Part shown: in pieces, positions 10,636-20,660 of the stretch
Numbering within the stretch: the first letter of the stretch is position 1
Layout: every line of letters starts with the position of its first letter
DNA from: Nelumbo lutea
Lineage: Eukaryota; Streptophyta; Magnoliopsida; Proteales; Nelumbonaceae
Assembly (NCBI GenBank): GCA_022828595.1
Contig: JAKGHH010000003.1
Coordinates: 52,875,759-52,939,758, forward strand
Reading direction: 5' to 3'
Length of the DNA: 64,000 bases
Program-made: the position numbers and the translations under genes
Notes under the pieces: model-generated
Told to the model about the DNA's origin: nothing
Databases searched by the model: none
Seen by the model: the letters and a program-made list of their open reading frames with translations, nothing else

Positions 10636-11421
10636 TTATACCCCTAGGTAGTCGGGGGAAATAACCACACTAGGTTTCTGATCATTGTACCCATCTCCTA
10701 TTGCTGCCATTGTACTCTTTCACAATTGCCTCTAACCTTACTTCTCAGCTATAAGCTGATTGATGCTGTTCACAGTTTGATACTTCAGCACCTACTGCAG
10801 CCCCTAAACACAACAGTGGTAGCACACACTTGTTCTTATTCACACTACTGCTGACTTCACACACCTACGACCCACATAAGCATCAAATTACCACTCACTA
10901 ATCACAAATAGGCCCTCTTACAACCACTCAATAAAAAAATGTGCATCACAAGCATCATAACACAGTCAAAACTGCTACACCCAGTTCAGACTTGTTTAAC
11001 ACACTTAAGAGGGCATTACACAACCACAAAGAGCTCGACAAGGTCACTGCATTCCACCTTACACCACTCGGCCACTCACAGCAGCCCTACACCATTCGGC
11101 TACTACACACACAGCCCTTTCTCGGGCAACAATGAACCTAGTTCTCTAGGTTCCAGTCAATACTAACAGCTTCTTGTAGGGTTTCTACCCAGAAATATCA
11201 ATAACACCAGAAGAAGAGAAAACCGACCTTTCTTTGAGAATATCAATCAACCATTGACTGCTGAAGTCACTTTCCTTGCTGAAGAAGGTTATGCGCAGCA
11301 GAGAGAGACGAGCTGTGATGTTTCTGACCTAGGGCGAACCAGTTCTCTCCATTGACTGACCAGAAACAAAGGAGAAGAGTCACGAACACTGCTGAGGCGC
11401 TTTACCAACTGAAGTAGGTCA
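10636..11421 (-). other. Cop-3 leader between 5' LTR and gag
   Basis: Non-coding leader of the element. It includes the decayed gag start (minus strand ATG near 10709) and A/C-rich low-complexity sequence at 10840-11150. I see no gene in it. Confidence 0.6.
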
Positions 11422-11441
11422 GGAGCATGGCTCTGATACCA
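11422..11441 (-). promoter_or_regulatory. Cop-3 primer binding site
   Basis: Minus strand TGGTATCAGAGCCATGCTCC directly follows the 5' LTR. The TGGTATCAGAGC core is the complement of the 3' end of plant initiator methionine tRNA, the usual Copia primer. Confidence 0.9.
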
Positions 11442-11710
11442 TGTTTCGACTGGTGCTACAGTAGTTCGAACCAGAAGGAGAAGAAGAAGAAGAAGAAGAA
11501 GAAGAGAGAAGAAGAAGGGTTTGTCGAAATCTGATGGATTACCCCTTCAGTCGACCCCCTTAATCTATATTAGACTCTAATAATATTTACAAAGACAAAA
11601 ATGCCCTTACTTAAGTGTGGGGCAGAGTAACTCTAATAACACTGCCACATAAGCAAGCTACTTAACAAACATAAGAAGACTAAACTACCCCTATTCGGCA
11701 CACTTTAACA
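11442..11710 (-). repeat. Cop-3 5' LTR
   Basis: 269 bp, the partner of 6162-6424. It has a longer GAA repeat near 11480-11518. It ends with the target duplication AAAGC at 11711-11715. Confidence 0.93.
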
Positions 11711-11950
11711 AAAGCAAACACCCGCTGCTGAGAAACTAGCTTCTTATAGGCCTTAGCATCTTCATCATGTTTCTACTCTATAGCCTGATAGTGATCAAAT
11801 TCTTTCCATATGGAAGTAAAGGCTGAACAATTGATAGACAAACCACGATTTCCCTGTTTACAGGTTGAGGATTCTGCTTGCAATCGGTAAATCTTGACAT
11901 AATGCCTTTGCTCAAAATAGGTGGTTTTGGCTTGTTCCCTCTTGACAGTA
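11711..11950 (-). pseudogene. Cop-2 gag fragment (family C) between Cop-3 and Cop-4
   Basis: Continuation of the gag gene interrupted by Cop-3. The minus-strand frame reads REQAKTTYFEQRHYVKIYR, then FTSIWKEFDHYQ, a stop (TAG near 11777), and VSQQRVFAF, which joins in frame with LLGLNP at 6161. It matches 20040-20290 of Cop-6. The gag start would lie beyond Cop-4 and is not found. Confidence 0.8.
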
Positions 11951-12209
11951 TGGCCGGCCAGAAATAAGAGGAAGAGAAGAGAAGAGAAGAAAAGAGAAGA
12001 GAGAGCAGAAGAAAAGGGATTTGCAATGTAATAGTGCTGACGACACCAGCCTTTATTATAATATATATAGGGCAGCAGAAATAACAAGGGAAAAGACCCT
12101 TGTGCCCCTGAGTACAATAACAGACATAACAGAAGTGAAAAAACGAAAGAAAAAAAACACTTTAACTAGCCAAACAGACCCTAACACCAACAACTAAATT
12201 ATTTTAACA
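11951..12209 (-). repeat. Cop-4 3' LTR
   Basis: 259 bp, TGTTAAAATAATTTAG...CTGGCCGGCCA in element orientation, followed by the polypurine tract (minus strand GAGGGGGAG, 12210-12219). TATATATAATA near 12060 (complement strand) is the likely promoter core. No second copy was found in the window. Confidence 0.8.
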
Positions 12210-12890
12210 CTCCCCCTCAAGTTAGAGCATAGATGTCAATCATGCCCAACTTGTCACACAAATCTTTGTGCCGCACATGATGAAGACCTTTGGTGAAGAT
12301 ATCTGCAAGTTGTTCTTCTGAGCTGACATATGGTGTACACACTTCTCCATTTTCAAGTTTCTCTCTAATAAAATGTTTGTCCACTTCAATGTGTTTCGTC
12401 CTAACAAGCAAGACTGGATTAGCAGCAATATTGATGGCAACTTTATTGTCACATTAGAGTGACATAGGATTGCTCACTGGGAAACCCAGTTCACCTAACA
12501 GATTTCTTATCCACATGATTTCAACAACCCCATGAGCCATCGCTCTATACTCTGCTTCAGCACTAGATCTAGCCACCACACTTTGTTTTTTACTTCTCCA
12601 TGTGACCAGGTTCCCTCCTACAAAGGCACAATACCCACTGGTAGACTTTCGGTCATAGACTACTCCTGCCCAATCTACATCAGTATATACTTCCACATTT
12701 AAGTGACCGTGTTTCTGGAACAACAAACTAGCTTCGGGAAACTTCTTGAGGTATCTCAAGATCCTTTCTGCAGCTTCAAAGTGAGTTGTCCTAGGGTTGT
12801 GCATGAATTGACTAAGGACACCCACTGCATAGGCAATATTAGGCCTGGTCATAGACAAATACAAAAGTCTCCCCATGAGTCTCTAGAACT
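12210..12890 (-). pseudogene. Cop-4 RNase H domain
   Basis: Motifs: VYTDVDWAGVVYDRKSTSGYC, KKQSVVARSSAEAEYRAM, CDNKVAINIAANP, then VSSEEQLADIFTKGLHH and DKLGMIDIYALT before the LTR. One stop (TAA just before CDNK, near 12453) breaks an otherwise open frame. The end is closely similar to Cop-6 (23000-23210). Confidence 0.85.
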
Positions 12891-12899
12891 TCTTCACAT

Positions 12900-13461
12900 C
12901 TTTCAAAAACTCTCCCTGACTGTCTTCCGGATGATGATTAGATTCAATTGGTGAATCAATTGGTTTTACCCCCAACTTGCCTATATCTTCTAGTAGATCT
13001 AGTACATATTTCCGTTAGGAAATAAAGATGCCCTTGTGAGAGCGGGCAACTTCAATTCCAAGGAAGTAACGTAAGGGGCCTAGATCTTTTACCTCAAATT
13101 GAGCAGCTAAGAATTTTTTTAGTCTCCATATTTCAGCCTCCCAATCTCCTGTGATCACTATGTCATCCACATACACAATAAGAGCTGCAATTTTACCTTC
13201 ACCTCTTTTCACAAACAGAGTATGATCTAACTGGCATTGTTTGAACCCCATCTGTTGAACTGCTAAATGAAACGTACTAAACCAAGCCCGAGGTGATTGT
13301 TTCAACCCATATAAAGATTTTTTTAACCTACACACCTTTTGTTCACTGTTTTTGGCATAGAACCCTGGTGGTTGGGTCATGTACACTTCCTCTTCCAAGT
13401 CACCATTCAAGAAAGCATTTTTTATGTCCAATTAGTGAAGTTCTCAGTCAAGATTTGCTAC
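12900..13461 (-). pseudogene. Cop-4 reverse transcriptase, C-terminal part
   Basis: [44 protein letters not shown] (intact YVDD), KDLGPLRYFLGIEVARS. Upstream, the frame VANLD*ELH*LDIK holds two stops and ends at the LTR of Cop-5. Confidence 0.85.
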
Positions 13462-13517
13462 TGTTAGTAAACCCCAGCAGATTCTAGGTTGAAGTAGAGA
13501 AGAAGAAAGAAAAGAGA

Positions 13518-13549
<32 letters not shown>

Positions 13550-13755
13550 AAGGTTCGGCCAAACTAGAAGAGTCAAAATCTCTCTCCCCTATCTGACCCA
13601 CTTGTATTTATTAAAAAACATAGAGTTACAGGGAAGACCATTTTGTCCCTCATAGAAGAAGGGACACATAACTTAAACTCAGATACAATAGACCTTTCAC
13701 TCTCAAGCAGATAATCCAGAATGACCAAAATAACCCTGACTCGAGCATTCTAACA
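13462..13755 (-). repeat. Cop-5 3' LTR
   Basis: 294 bp, TGTTAGAATGCTCGAGTC...GGGTTTACTAACA in element orientation. It has a GAA-rich stretch (13500-13545) like the Cop-3 LTR. The polypurine tract (minus strand GAGGGGGAGTG) is at 13756-13768. Confidence 0.85.
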
Positions 13756-13762
13756 CTCCCCC

Positions 13763-14350
13763 TCAAGCTGGAGAGTATATATCATATAGTCCCAGCTTGT
13801 CACAAATGTAATTTATTCTTCCCCGAGATAATCCCTTTGTGAGAAGATCTGCCCATTGATTTCCTGAGCTCACATGAGATGTGGTTATCACCCCACTTAT
13901 CACTTTATCTCTTACAAAGTGACAATCAACCTCAATATGCTTAGTTCTCTCATGAAAGACGGGATTGGAAGAGATGTGAACAGCAACTTGGTTATCACAG
14001 TATAGTTTCATGGGTTTGTCAATTGAGAATCCCATCTCTTGAAGCAAGTTCTTCAGCCATACTAGCTCACATGTGGTATGGGCCATAGCCCTGTACTCTG
14101 CTTCTGCACTACTTCTTGCCACCATTGTTTGTTTCTTGCTCTTCCAAGTTACAAGATTGCCACCGAGGAAAGTACAATACCCTGTAGTTGATCTCCTATC
14201 TGATATAGAACCAGCCCAGTCAGCATCTGTGTACCCTACTATCTCAAGAGTTCCTCCACTTTGGTATAACAAACCACGACCTGGAGCACCTTTTAGGTAC
14301 CTAACAATTCTCAGAACAGCTTCCCAGTGAGGAACCCAAGGATGTTGCAT
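13763..14350 (-). CDS. Cop-5 RNase H domain (195 aa open)
   Basis: Complete Copia RNase H with all acidic motifs: GYTDADWAGSISDRRSTTGYC (Asp), KKQTMVARSSAEAEYRAM (Glu), LYCDNQVAVHISSNPVFHE (Asp), WADLLTKGLSRGRINY, ending IYSPA shortly before the polypurine tract. It is separated from the reverse transcriptase only by one stop (TAG, at the VVS*FMQ position, 14351-14353), so it is really the end of one polyprotein. Confidence 0.9.
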   Translation of the reverse strand: MQHPWVPHWEAVLRIVRYLKGAPGRGLLYQSGGTLEIVGYTDADWAGSISDRRSTTGYCTFLGGNLVTWKSKKQTMVARSSAEAEYRAMAHTTCELVWLKNLLQEMGFSIDKPMKLYCDNQVAVHISSNPVFHERTKHIEVDCHFVRDKVISGVITTSHVSSGNQWADLLTKGLSRGRINYICDKLGLYDIYSPA

Positions 14351-14353
14351 AAA

Positions 14354-15440
14354 CTAGCTCACCACACTCACAGCAAATGATATATCTGGTCGGGTAATGG
14401 TCAGGTAGTTCAATTTGCCCACCAACCTTCTGTATCTTCCAGGATCATCAAACTCTTCACCCGCATCAACACTCAGCTTGGCATTGAGTTCCATAGGAGT
14501 CTCTGCTGGTTTAGCACCTAACAACCCTGTTTCTTCAAATAGATCAAGAACATATTTTCTCTGACATAGGTTGCTCCCATGTTTTGACCTCGCAACCTCT
14601 ATTCCCAAGAAATATTTCAGCTTCCCCAGATCTTTCGTATTGAAGTGATCCTGTAAGAATTTCTTCAACCTGTTGATTCCATTGCTATCATTCCCAGTTA
14701 TGACAATATCATCTACATACACGACTAGCAAGATTTTCCCATCCTTTGAGTTATAACTGAACACAGAATGATCAACCTGACATTGTTTCATCCTAAAGGC
14801 TTTCATCACTTCACTGAACCTGCCAAACCAAGCACGTGGAGATTGTTTCAGTCCATAAATTGCCTTTTTGAGCCTACACACTTTGCCAAACTCCCCCTGA
14901 GCAACAAACCCTGGTGGTTGCTCCATATACACCTCCTGAACTAGATCACCATGCAGGAAGGCATTTTTTATGTCAAGTTGTACAAGAGGCCAATCATACA
15001 TAGCAGCTAATGAAATCAGCACTCGAACTGAACCAATCTTAGCCACAGGAGAAAATGTCTCCATATAGTCCACACCATACATCTGAGAATAACCCTTGGC
15101 CACCAACCTCGTTTTCAATCGCTCCACACTACCATCAGGAAGATACTTCACTGTGTAGACCCATTTACACCCAACTGTGTGCTTACCGGAAGGAAGAGTG
15201 GTGAGTTCCCATGTGTGATTATGTTGTAGAGTAGAGAGTTCTTCTTCCATGGCTTGCTGCCACCCTGGGGAGGCAAGAGCTTTCTGGACAGTCTTGGGAA
15301 TGGGAACAAATGAGAGTAATGATATAAATTTACAATGAGAAGAAGAAAGGTGAGTAGTAGAAACATAGTGTGAAATGGGGTGAGAAGTACAAGTGCATTT
15401 ACCTTTTCGCAGAGCAATAGGAAGATCAGGACTGAAGGAT
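14354..15440 (-). CDS. Cop-5 reverse transcriptase
   Basis: The frame is open from about 15440 (LPIALRKGK, end of the linker) to 14354. Motifs in order: MEEELSTLQHNHTWEL, GCKWVYTVKYLPDGS, KGYSQMYGVDYMETFSPVAK, LDIKNAFLHGDL, YGLKQSPRAWFGRF, the intact catalytic VVYVDDIVITGND, then KDLGKLKYFLGIEVARSK and the connection domain. The upstream integrase frame shifts into this one near 15440. Confidence 0.88.
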
Positions 15441-16911
15441 AAGGAGCAGTAGCAGGATCTGTCGACAGGGGCTGAAGTGGAGGAGGGCCCGATGCACTTC
15501 TACGGGTATACACTTGAGTGATTGGCAGCTTCTCAGTAGTAACAGGCATAGGATGTGCATCTGCAATAGAAGCAGGAGCTACTAGAAGGATGTCCACAAC
15601 AGGTACAAGAAGGGGAACCACAGAGGGAGAGGAAGAGACCCCAACATCTGAGAAGAACGGAACTGACTCAAAGGTGACATCAGAGTACACAAACGATTTA
15701 TAGGATTTTGGGTTATAACACTTATACCCTTTCTGAGTCCTTGAGTAGCCAAGAAAGATACACTTAGTAGCTCGAGCATCTAGCTTGTCTAACCCAGGCC
15801 CCAAGTGTTGAACAAAACAAACACAACCAAAGATTCTTGGGGTAAGAGGAAATGGAGATAAAGTGGGAAACAACACAGGGAAAGGGGATTGACTTCCAAG
15901 GATTAACATGGGCATCCGATTGATCAGAAAACAGGATGTGAGAATAGCATCACTCCAAAAATGTTTTGGGACATTCATATTAATCATCAAGGATCGAGCA
16001 GTTTCAAGAAGATGTCGATTTTTTCGTTCAGCTACACCATTCTGTTGTGGGGTGTAGGCACAAGAAGTTTGATGAATGATCCCATGATGTTCTAGGTATT
16101 GCTGAAATGGTGAGGAGTTGTATTCTTTGGTATTATCGGAGCAAAGAATTTTAATATGAACACCAAATTGTGTGCGTATTTCAGCATAAAATTTTTGAAA
16201 AATAGGGAACAACTCACTACAATCTTTCATAAGATAAATCCATGTCATCCTTGAAAAGTCATCAACAAAGATTACGAAATACTTATACCCATTGTATGAC
16301 ACCACTTTAATTGGACCCCATACATCGGAATGAACTAAAGAGAAAGGACTTGAGACACGACTATCAACTCTTGGACTAAATGAGACTCTATGATGTTTAC
16401 CCAGTTGACATGACTCACAATCTAATGATGAAAGATGACTCAAGGAAGGAACCAGTAACTTCAAGGCCTTGAGAGAAGGATGACCAAGTCTGCAGTGCCA
16501 TTGAAGAGGAGTAAGAGATGACTGAAAAGCTACTGGAGGACCACCACCATCAAGGTAATATAATCCACCTGCTTCATGCCCTCCACCAATCTTCCTCCCC
16601 GTCTTGAGATCCTGAAACACACAAGAAGAAGGGTAGAAGGTTACAGAACAATTAAGAGACTTGGTTAATCTGCTGACAGACATAAGGTTAAAAGGAAACT
16701 TAGGAACATATAAAACAGATGATAAAGGCAAGGAGGAGAGGTTAACATCACCAACACCACAGATAGGAGATGTAGAACCTTTAGCAAGTGTAACTGTTTG
16801 AGGGGTGGAGGAGTGGGAAAGGGAAGAAAATACATCATGAGTCCCAGACATATGGTCCGAGGCCCCGGAGTCAATGATCCAGTGTGAGTCTTTGGAAGCT
16901 AAGCAAGCCAT
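15441..16911 (-). CDS. Cop-5 aspartic protease, pre-integrase and integrase
   Basis: One open frame. Residues about 10-30 carry the protease active site WIIDSGASDHMSG. Residues about 130-175 carry the HH-CC zinc region (WHCRLGHPSLK..CESCQLGKHHRV). The core then shows the DDE triad: LVHSDVWGP (Asp), ILCSDNTKEY (Asp), QQNGVAERKN (Glu). It continues into FWSDAILTSCFLINRMPM, the GYSRTQKGYKCYNP zone and a proline/serine-rich linker. Translation in this frame runs on to 15148, but the last 95 residues are out-of-frame sequence: the true product shifts near 15440 into the reverse transcriptase frame. Confidence 0.88.
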
Positions 16912-16959
16912 ACCTGAATGGGCAAGTGTAGCGGTGTTCTACTGAGATGTTTGAATGAA

Positions 16960-17997
16960 CTACTCATATACTTCACGTGGTACATTCACCATTTCCTTCT
17001 CAGAAGCACAAGTAGATGTGGAGAGGATTGGGTCAGTTTGTTGACTTTCAGTAGTTGTGTCACTACCCTTGGTCCTAGCATGGTTAGCCCAAATGTTGGG
17101 TGCACCACGCAAATCATAGCAGAAATTAACTGTGTGCCCCTCTAAACCACAATGTGTACACTTTCTCTGAGTATTACTCCTTCCTCTTCTCGGACCTCCC
17201 CTTGAGTCTCGGCCTCCAGTCCGGCCACTAGCCCTGCTAAACATGTGACCACCACGGTTGCTTGGGAGTCCACTCCTGACACCACCACTTCTATTTCCAC
17301 GACCACCCCCTTTAGTCACTACCAAACCAGATCTGTCAGAGAGAGAAGAATGTTCTCCCAACTCAATAGATGTCCTCTTAAGACGAGCAAAGACTTCTTC
17401 AAGTGAGGGAAGAGCAGATCCTCCCAATATTTGTACTCTAACAGGCTCATACTCAGCCTTCAACCCCACAAGAAACCTTGTCACATCAAGCTGCTCATGT
17501 TGTTGTTGTTGGATCTGAACATCTGATGTTAGAGGATGATATACATTAAGCTCATTACGAATGTTCATCAAACTTGCATAGTACTCTTCTAATCTTTGAC
17601 TCCCTTGCTTCAAATTGAAATACTCTTGGTACAACTGATACACCCTAGTTGTATTGTCTTATCTAGAGTATAACTTCTTAGCATGATCCCAGATTTCCTT
17701 AGCTGTATCTAGGAACATGAAGTTCACACTAATCTTTGGTTCCATGCTGTTCCAGAGCCATGTCATTATCTGTGCATCTACTTGTTCCCAGTCACTGAAC
17801 CCAGGGGAATCAGAGGGAGGTTTCTCCTCTCTTACATGTTTTACCTTCCTCTTGGCCTTCAAGAACACCTCCATAGATTTTGCCCATGGTACATAATTCT
17901 CACCATTCAACTTGATGGATGTCATTTGAACACTTAGATAATCTGGAGAAAGCATGACACCTGTTTTGTTATCATCCCAATTTTCAAATGAAGCCAT
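16960..17997 (-). pseudogene. Cop-5 gag (start at 17997)
   Basis: The start MASFENWDDNKTGVML at 17997 is chosen because it directly precedes the conserved gag motif MTSIKLNGENYVPWAKSMEV; the open frame begins 13 codons earlier without matching gag. Domains: capsid-like gag (residues about 20-240, WLWNSMEPKISVNFMFLDT, RNELNVYHPLTSD, LDVTRFLVGLKAEYEPVRVQIL), an Arg/Gly-rich RNA-binding stretch, and a CCHC knuckle (CTHCGLEGHTVNFCYDL). One stop (near 17656) breaks it, and stops near 16957 and 16940 separate it from protease. Confidence 0.88.
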
Positions 17998-18590
17998 CTT
18001 AATTATTTCACCTTCAAATATACAACACAACCTCACACTCTTTCACAAGACTTATCTCACTTATAACACATTACACACCACACACTAAGATTGAAATCAC
18101 TCGGTCTTCAAATCAAACACCTGGGCTGCACACTGCAGAACCATTCACCATCAACACACTAAGACTGAAATCACTCAGTCCTCACATCAAACACTTGGGC
18201 TGCACACTACAGAACTGATTACACACAAGGTATAGGAGATCACTTTTAAATATTTTGAAACATAGATACACCAATCACCACGACACAACCACCACCAATC
18301 TACTGTTGTTGTGAACTTCAGCAGTCGACAACTCTTCTTTCAACATACATACGAAGAGAAATGCAGAGGAACACGACTGAGATGCATATCAATCACACTG
18401 AGCACCACCACAACCAACTTTTGAAACAAAAGGAAACATTCACAGTTCCTTACTTGGACAAACAACAGTAGTGTTCATACCTGTCTACATTCAGCCCTCT
18501 TCGATACTGAATAGAGGGTTTAGTATACCACTCCAACGACCACCACAGCAACAACCAGAGGCATCCTCAAAGCCTGACTTTTAATCTTCC
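17998..18590 (-). other. Cop-5 leader with a 74-bp tandem repeat
   Basis: Non-coding leader upstream of gag. Two imperfect copies of a 74-bp unit start at 18081 and 18155 (shared words CACACTAAGA, GAAATCACTC, GGGCTGCACACT). The right border with Cop-4 is not sharp. Confidence 0.6.
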
Positions 18591-18685
18591 AAGTCTGACT
18601 TTTAATCAAAGCCTCCATTTCCTCTTGCATTTCCCCCTCCTATTCAGATTTAGAAAGGCTCAGTAACATTCTTGGATATAGACAC
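18591..18685 (-). pseudogene. Cop-4 reverse transcriptase start, between Cop-5 and Cop-6
   Basis: The minus-strand frame reads VSIPRMLLSLSKSE, a stop, then MQEEMEALIKSQTWKI, the usual first residues of the Copia reverse transcriptase domain. A 20-bp repeat (TTAAAAGTCAG twice) follows at its left end. Confidence 0.7.
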
Positions 18686-18862
18686 TGTTGACAGATATTG
18701 TTGTACACATGTTTAGTACCGCAATGGTACTTTTGTAATTTCTTCATATTTTATGTTGTACGATCAGCCTAGTATAAATAATAACATACTGCACACGCCT
18801 GCAGTATTCTTTGGGCTCTCAGTCCTCTCGCCTCTCCTCTCTTTCTCTTCTCTTGTTCAACA
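18686..18862 (+). repeat. Cop-6 5' LTR
   Basis: 177 bp, TGTTGACAGATATTG...TCTTGTTCAACA, with TATAAATAAT near 18774 as the likely promoter core. Confidence 0.95.
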
Positions 18863-18876
18863 TGGTATCAGAGCAA
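18863..18876 (+). promoter_or_regulatory. Cop-6 primer binding site
   Basis: TGGTATCAGAGCAA abuts the 5' LTR; it complements the initiator Met tRNA 3' end. Confidence 0.92.
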
Positions 18877-19697
18877 GTTGTCCAATCCTGAAGGGTGATG
18901 TCAAGCAAATCTGATTTGTTCATCTTCCAATGTCGAGCAGTCAGTCTCTTCATCTCCCAACTGTATCCATCTGCTGTTTGACCTTAAGCAAGAAGATGCC
19001 TGCCTGATTTTTCATCTTCCAGTGTAGAAAAGAGTTCTGGTTTATAGAGAATTTTATATCTGATGTTCAAAGAAGTCTGCCCGGCTTTTCATCTTCTAGC
19101 GTAGAGAAAGTTCTGGTTTATAGAGAGGCTATCATCTGATGTTCAAGAAGGTATTATCTACTGTTCATCTACTGTTCGGGTCCCTGGTATTCAACTGAAG
19201 TTTTTTTTTGTGTTTCTTTGCACCCATTGATGGACTGTTGATGCCCTAATATTCGACTGAGCTGTTCTTTTTTGTGTTACTTTCTGTTTGGCTACCCTGT
19301 TGATGGACTGAAGTAGCTCTTTCTTTTACTTTGATCTCATTGACTGTTTGGCTGCCCTGAAGTTGGCACTGTACCAGGTCTGCCGATTAGGTGTGTGGTG
19401 AACTTCACCTTGCTCCTTCTATTCTGTTGTGGGGTTGTATGATCTCTGTAAAACCGTAGGTCATATAGACCTATTTATGTGATGCAACAGCAGTGTTTGT
19501 CTTTTGGATTCCTGTAAAACCGTAGGTCATATAGACCTGTTTACATGCTGCAACAGCAGTGTTTGTTCTTGGATCCCTGTGAAACCGTAGGTCATAAGGA
19601 TCTATTTGTGTGCTGCAATAGCAGTCTTTTTAGTGGATTGAAGGTCAGGAAGTGCCCGGTGCCTTCTGTAACAATTCTGTGAGCCAGTGCTCCTTCT
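18877..19697 (+). repeat. Cop-6 leader with two tandem-repeat blocks
   Basis: The leader contains two imperfect copies of an approximately 80-bp unit (about 18995-19075 and 19076-19151; shared words TTTTCATCTTC, GTTCTGGTTTATAGAGA, CTGATGTTCAA). It also contains three copies of a 65-66 bp unit starting at 19446, 19512 and 19577 (shared words AACCGTAGGTCATA, GCAATAGCAG or GCAACAGCAG). No reading frame of note. Confidence 0.85.
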
Positions 19698-20660
19698 TTG
19701 GGTATTGTTTTTAAACCTGAAATCATGAGTGGTGAAGATTCAGCCACATCTGGAGTTTCTTCAATGCTGAATGGAATGAGTGGGGGTGGTAACCTATCCT
19801 TTCTTATGGCTGTTGTCCCTCTTGATGATTTAAATTATCTAGAGTGGTCAAGAGGGATCAAGTTATACATCACTGTAAGGGGGAAGATAGGCTATATTAA
19901 TGGGAGAATTAAAGAACCACACTCTGGGAGTGCTGAATATGATAGATGGAATCAGGAGAACAGTATGGTTATGTCTTGGCTCTTGGTCTCCATGCAACCT
20001 CAAATAAGGAAGAATTTCATGTGGGCTGAAACTGCAAATGAGATCTGGGAACAAGCAAAATCTACATATTCAGAACTGCGACACTATGCCAAGATCTATC
20101 AACTGCAGGCATAATCGTTTACTTGTAGACAGGGGGAGAGATGTTTATCAGTATATTACTCTGACTTGACTTTTGTCTGGAAGGAGTTGGACCATTACCA
20201 GATGTGGATTGGAAGTGTGACGAGGATGCAAAACTGTACAAGAAACTTGTCTCCCAGTAAAGAGTGTTTGCCTTCTTACATGGTTTGAATCCTATGTATG
20301 AATCTATCAGAGTACAAATTCTCAGTTCTAAGGATCTTCCATCAGTTCAGGAAGTTTATGCTTTTGTACAATCTAAAGAGAGCAGAAGGAATTTGATGAA
20401 CAACCCTGGTGGGGATGCAGTTGTGTTGGTAGCAAAAGGGGGTGTCTCTACTAGTGTGGGATCTTCTTCCAGGAAAGGAGATCTCCAGAAAAAAAACAGA
20501 AGATAAGGACAAATTGTGGTGCACTCATTGCCAGAAACCCCAACACACCAGAGATACCTGTTGGGATCTTCATGGGAAACCAAAATGGGCTCAAGATCTG
20601 AATAAAAAGCAAGGTTCAGATGTGAACAAAAGGTCCGGACAGCAAGGTACAAAGAAATAC
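19698..20660 (+). pseudogene. Cop-6 gag
   Basis: The first Met used is the in-frame start at 19698; MSGEDSATSGV near 19725 is an equally possible start. Capsid part: AVVPLDDLNYLEWSRGIKLYI, WLLVSMQPQIRKNFMWAET, AKSTYSELRHYAKIYQLQA, stop at 20112. It resumes at FAFLHGLNPMYESIRVQIL. The CCHC knuckle CTHCQKPQHTRDTCWDLHG (near 20520) is intact. A frameshift near 20490 separates capsid and knuckle. Confidence 0.85.

Larger units (their letters stand above)
6162..11710 (-). mobile_element. Cop-3: full-length Copia element (family B) nested in Cop-2 gag
   Basis: Two LTRs (6162-6424 and 11442-11710) face the same way and bracket gag, protease, integrase, reverse transcriptase and RNase H on the minus strand. 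A primer binding site (TGGTATCAGAGCCATGCTCC) follows the 5' LTR directly. Flanks are AAAGT (6157-6161) and AAAGC (11711-11715), a 5-bp target duplication with one mismatch. Taking the element and one duplication copy out restores the host gag frame (VFAFLLGLNP). The coding part has stops and frameshifts, so the copy is not autonomous. Confidence 0.92.
1871..11950 (-). mobile_element. Cop-2: Copia element, family A 3' half joined to family C 5' half
   Basis: This minus-strand Copia element has its 3' LTR on the left (1871-2212). Going right come RNase H, reverse transcriptase and the C-terminal half of integrase, all closest to Cop-7 (family A). At about 4680 the sequence changes to integrase, protease and gag closest to Cop-6 (family C). 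Cop-3 is inserted in the gag part at 6162-11710, and removing it restores an open gag reading frame. The element is cut again at 11950 by the LTR of Cop-4. Its 5' LTR and start of gag are not found. Many stops and frameshifts make it inactive. Confidence 0.8.
13462..18590 (-). mobile_element. Cop-5: nearly complete Copia element (family B), 5' LTR missing
   Basis: It has a 3' LTR (13462-13755), a complete set of polyprotein domains in Copia order on the minus strand, and a long leader (17998 to about 18520). Only about four stops and one frameshift interrupt roughly 4.2 kb of coding sequence, making this the best-preserved coding copy in the window. I could not find the 5' LTR: near 18510 the plus strand reads AGTATACCACTCC, a possible decayed primer site, and then the reverse transcriptase of Cop-4 begins (about 18590). 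The LTR was probably lost by deletion together with part of Cop-4. Confidence 0.85.

Noticed and set aside
11425..11441. Part of a tRNA gene
   Set aside because: Only the 3'-end complement of initiator Met tRNA is present, with no cloverleaf; it is a primer binding site. The same applies at 18863, 32861 and 39501.
15148..15440. Last 95 residues of the 587-residue open frame of Cop-5
   Set aside because: They are leucine-rich out-of-frame translation; the true linker and reverse transcriptase read in the neighbouring frame.
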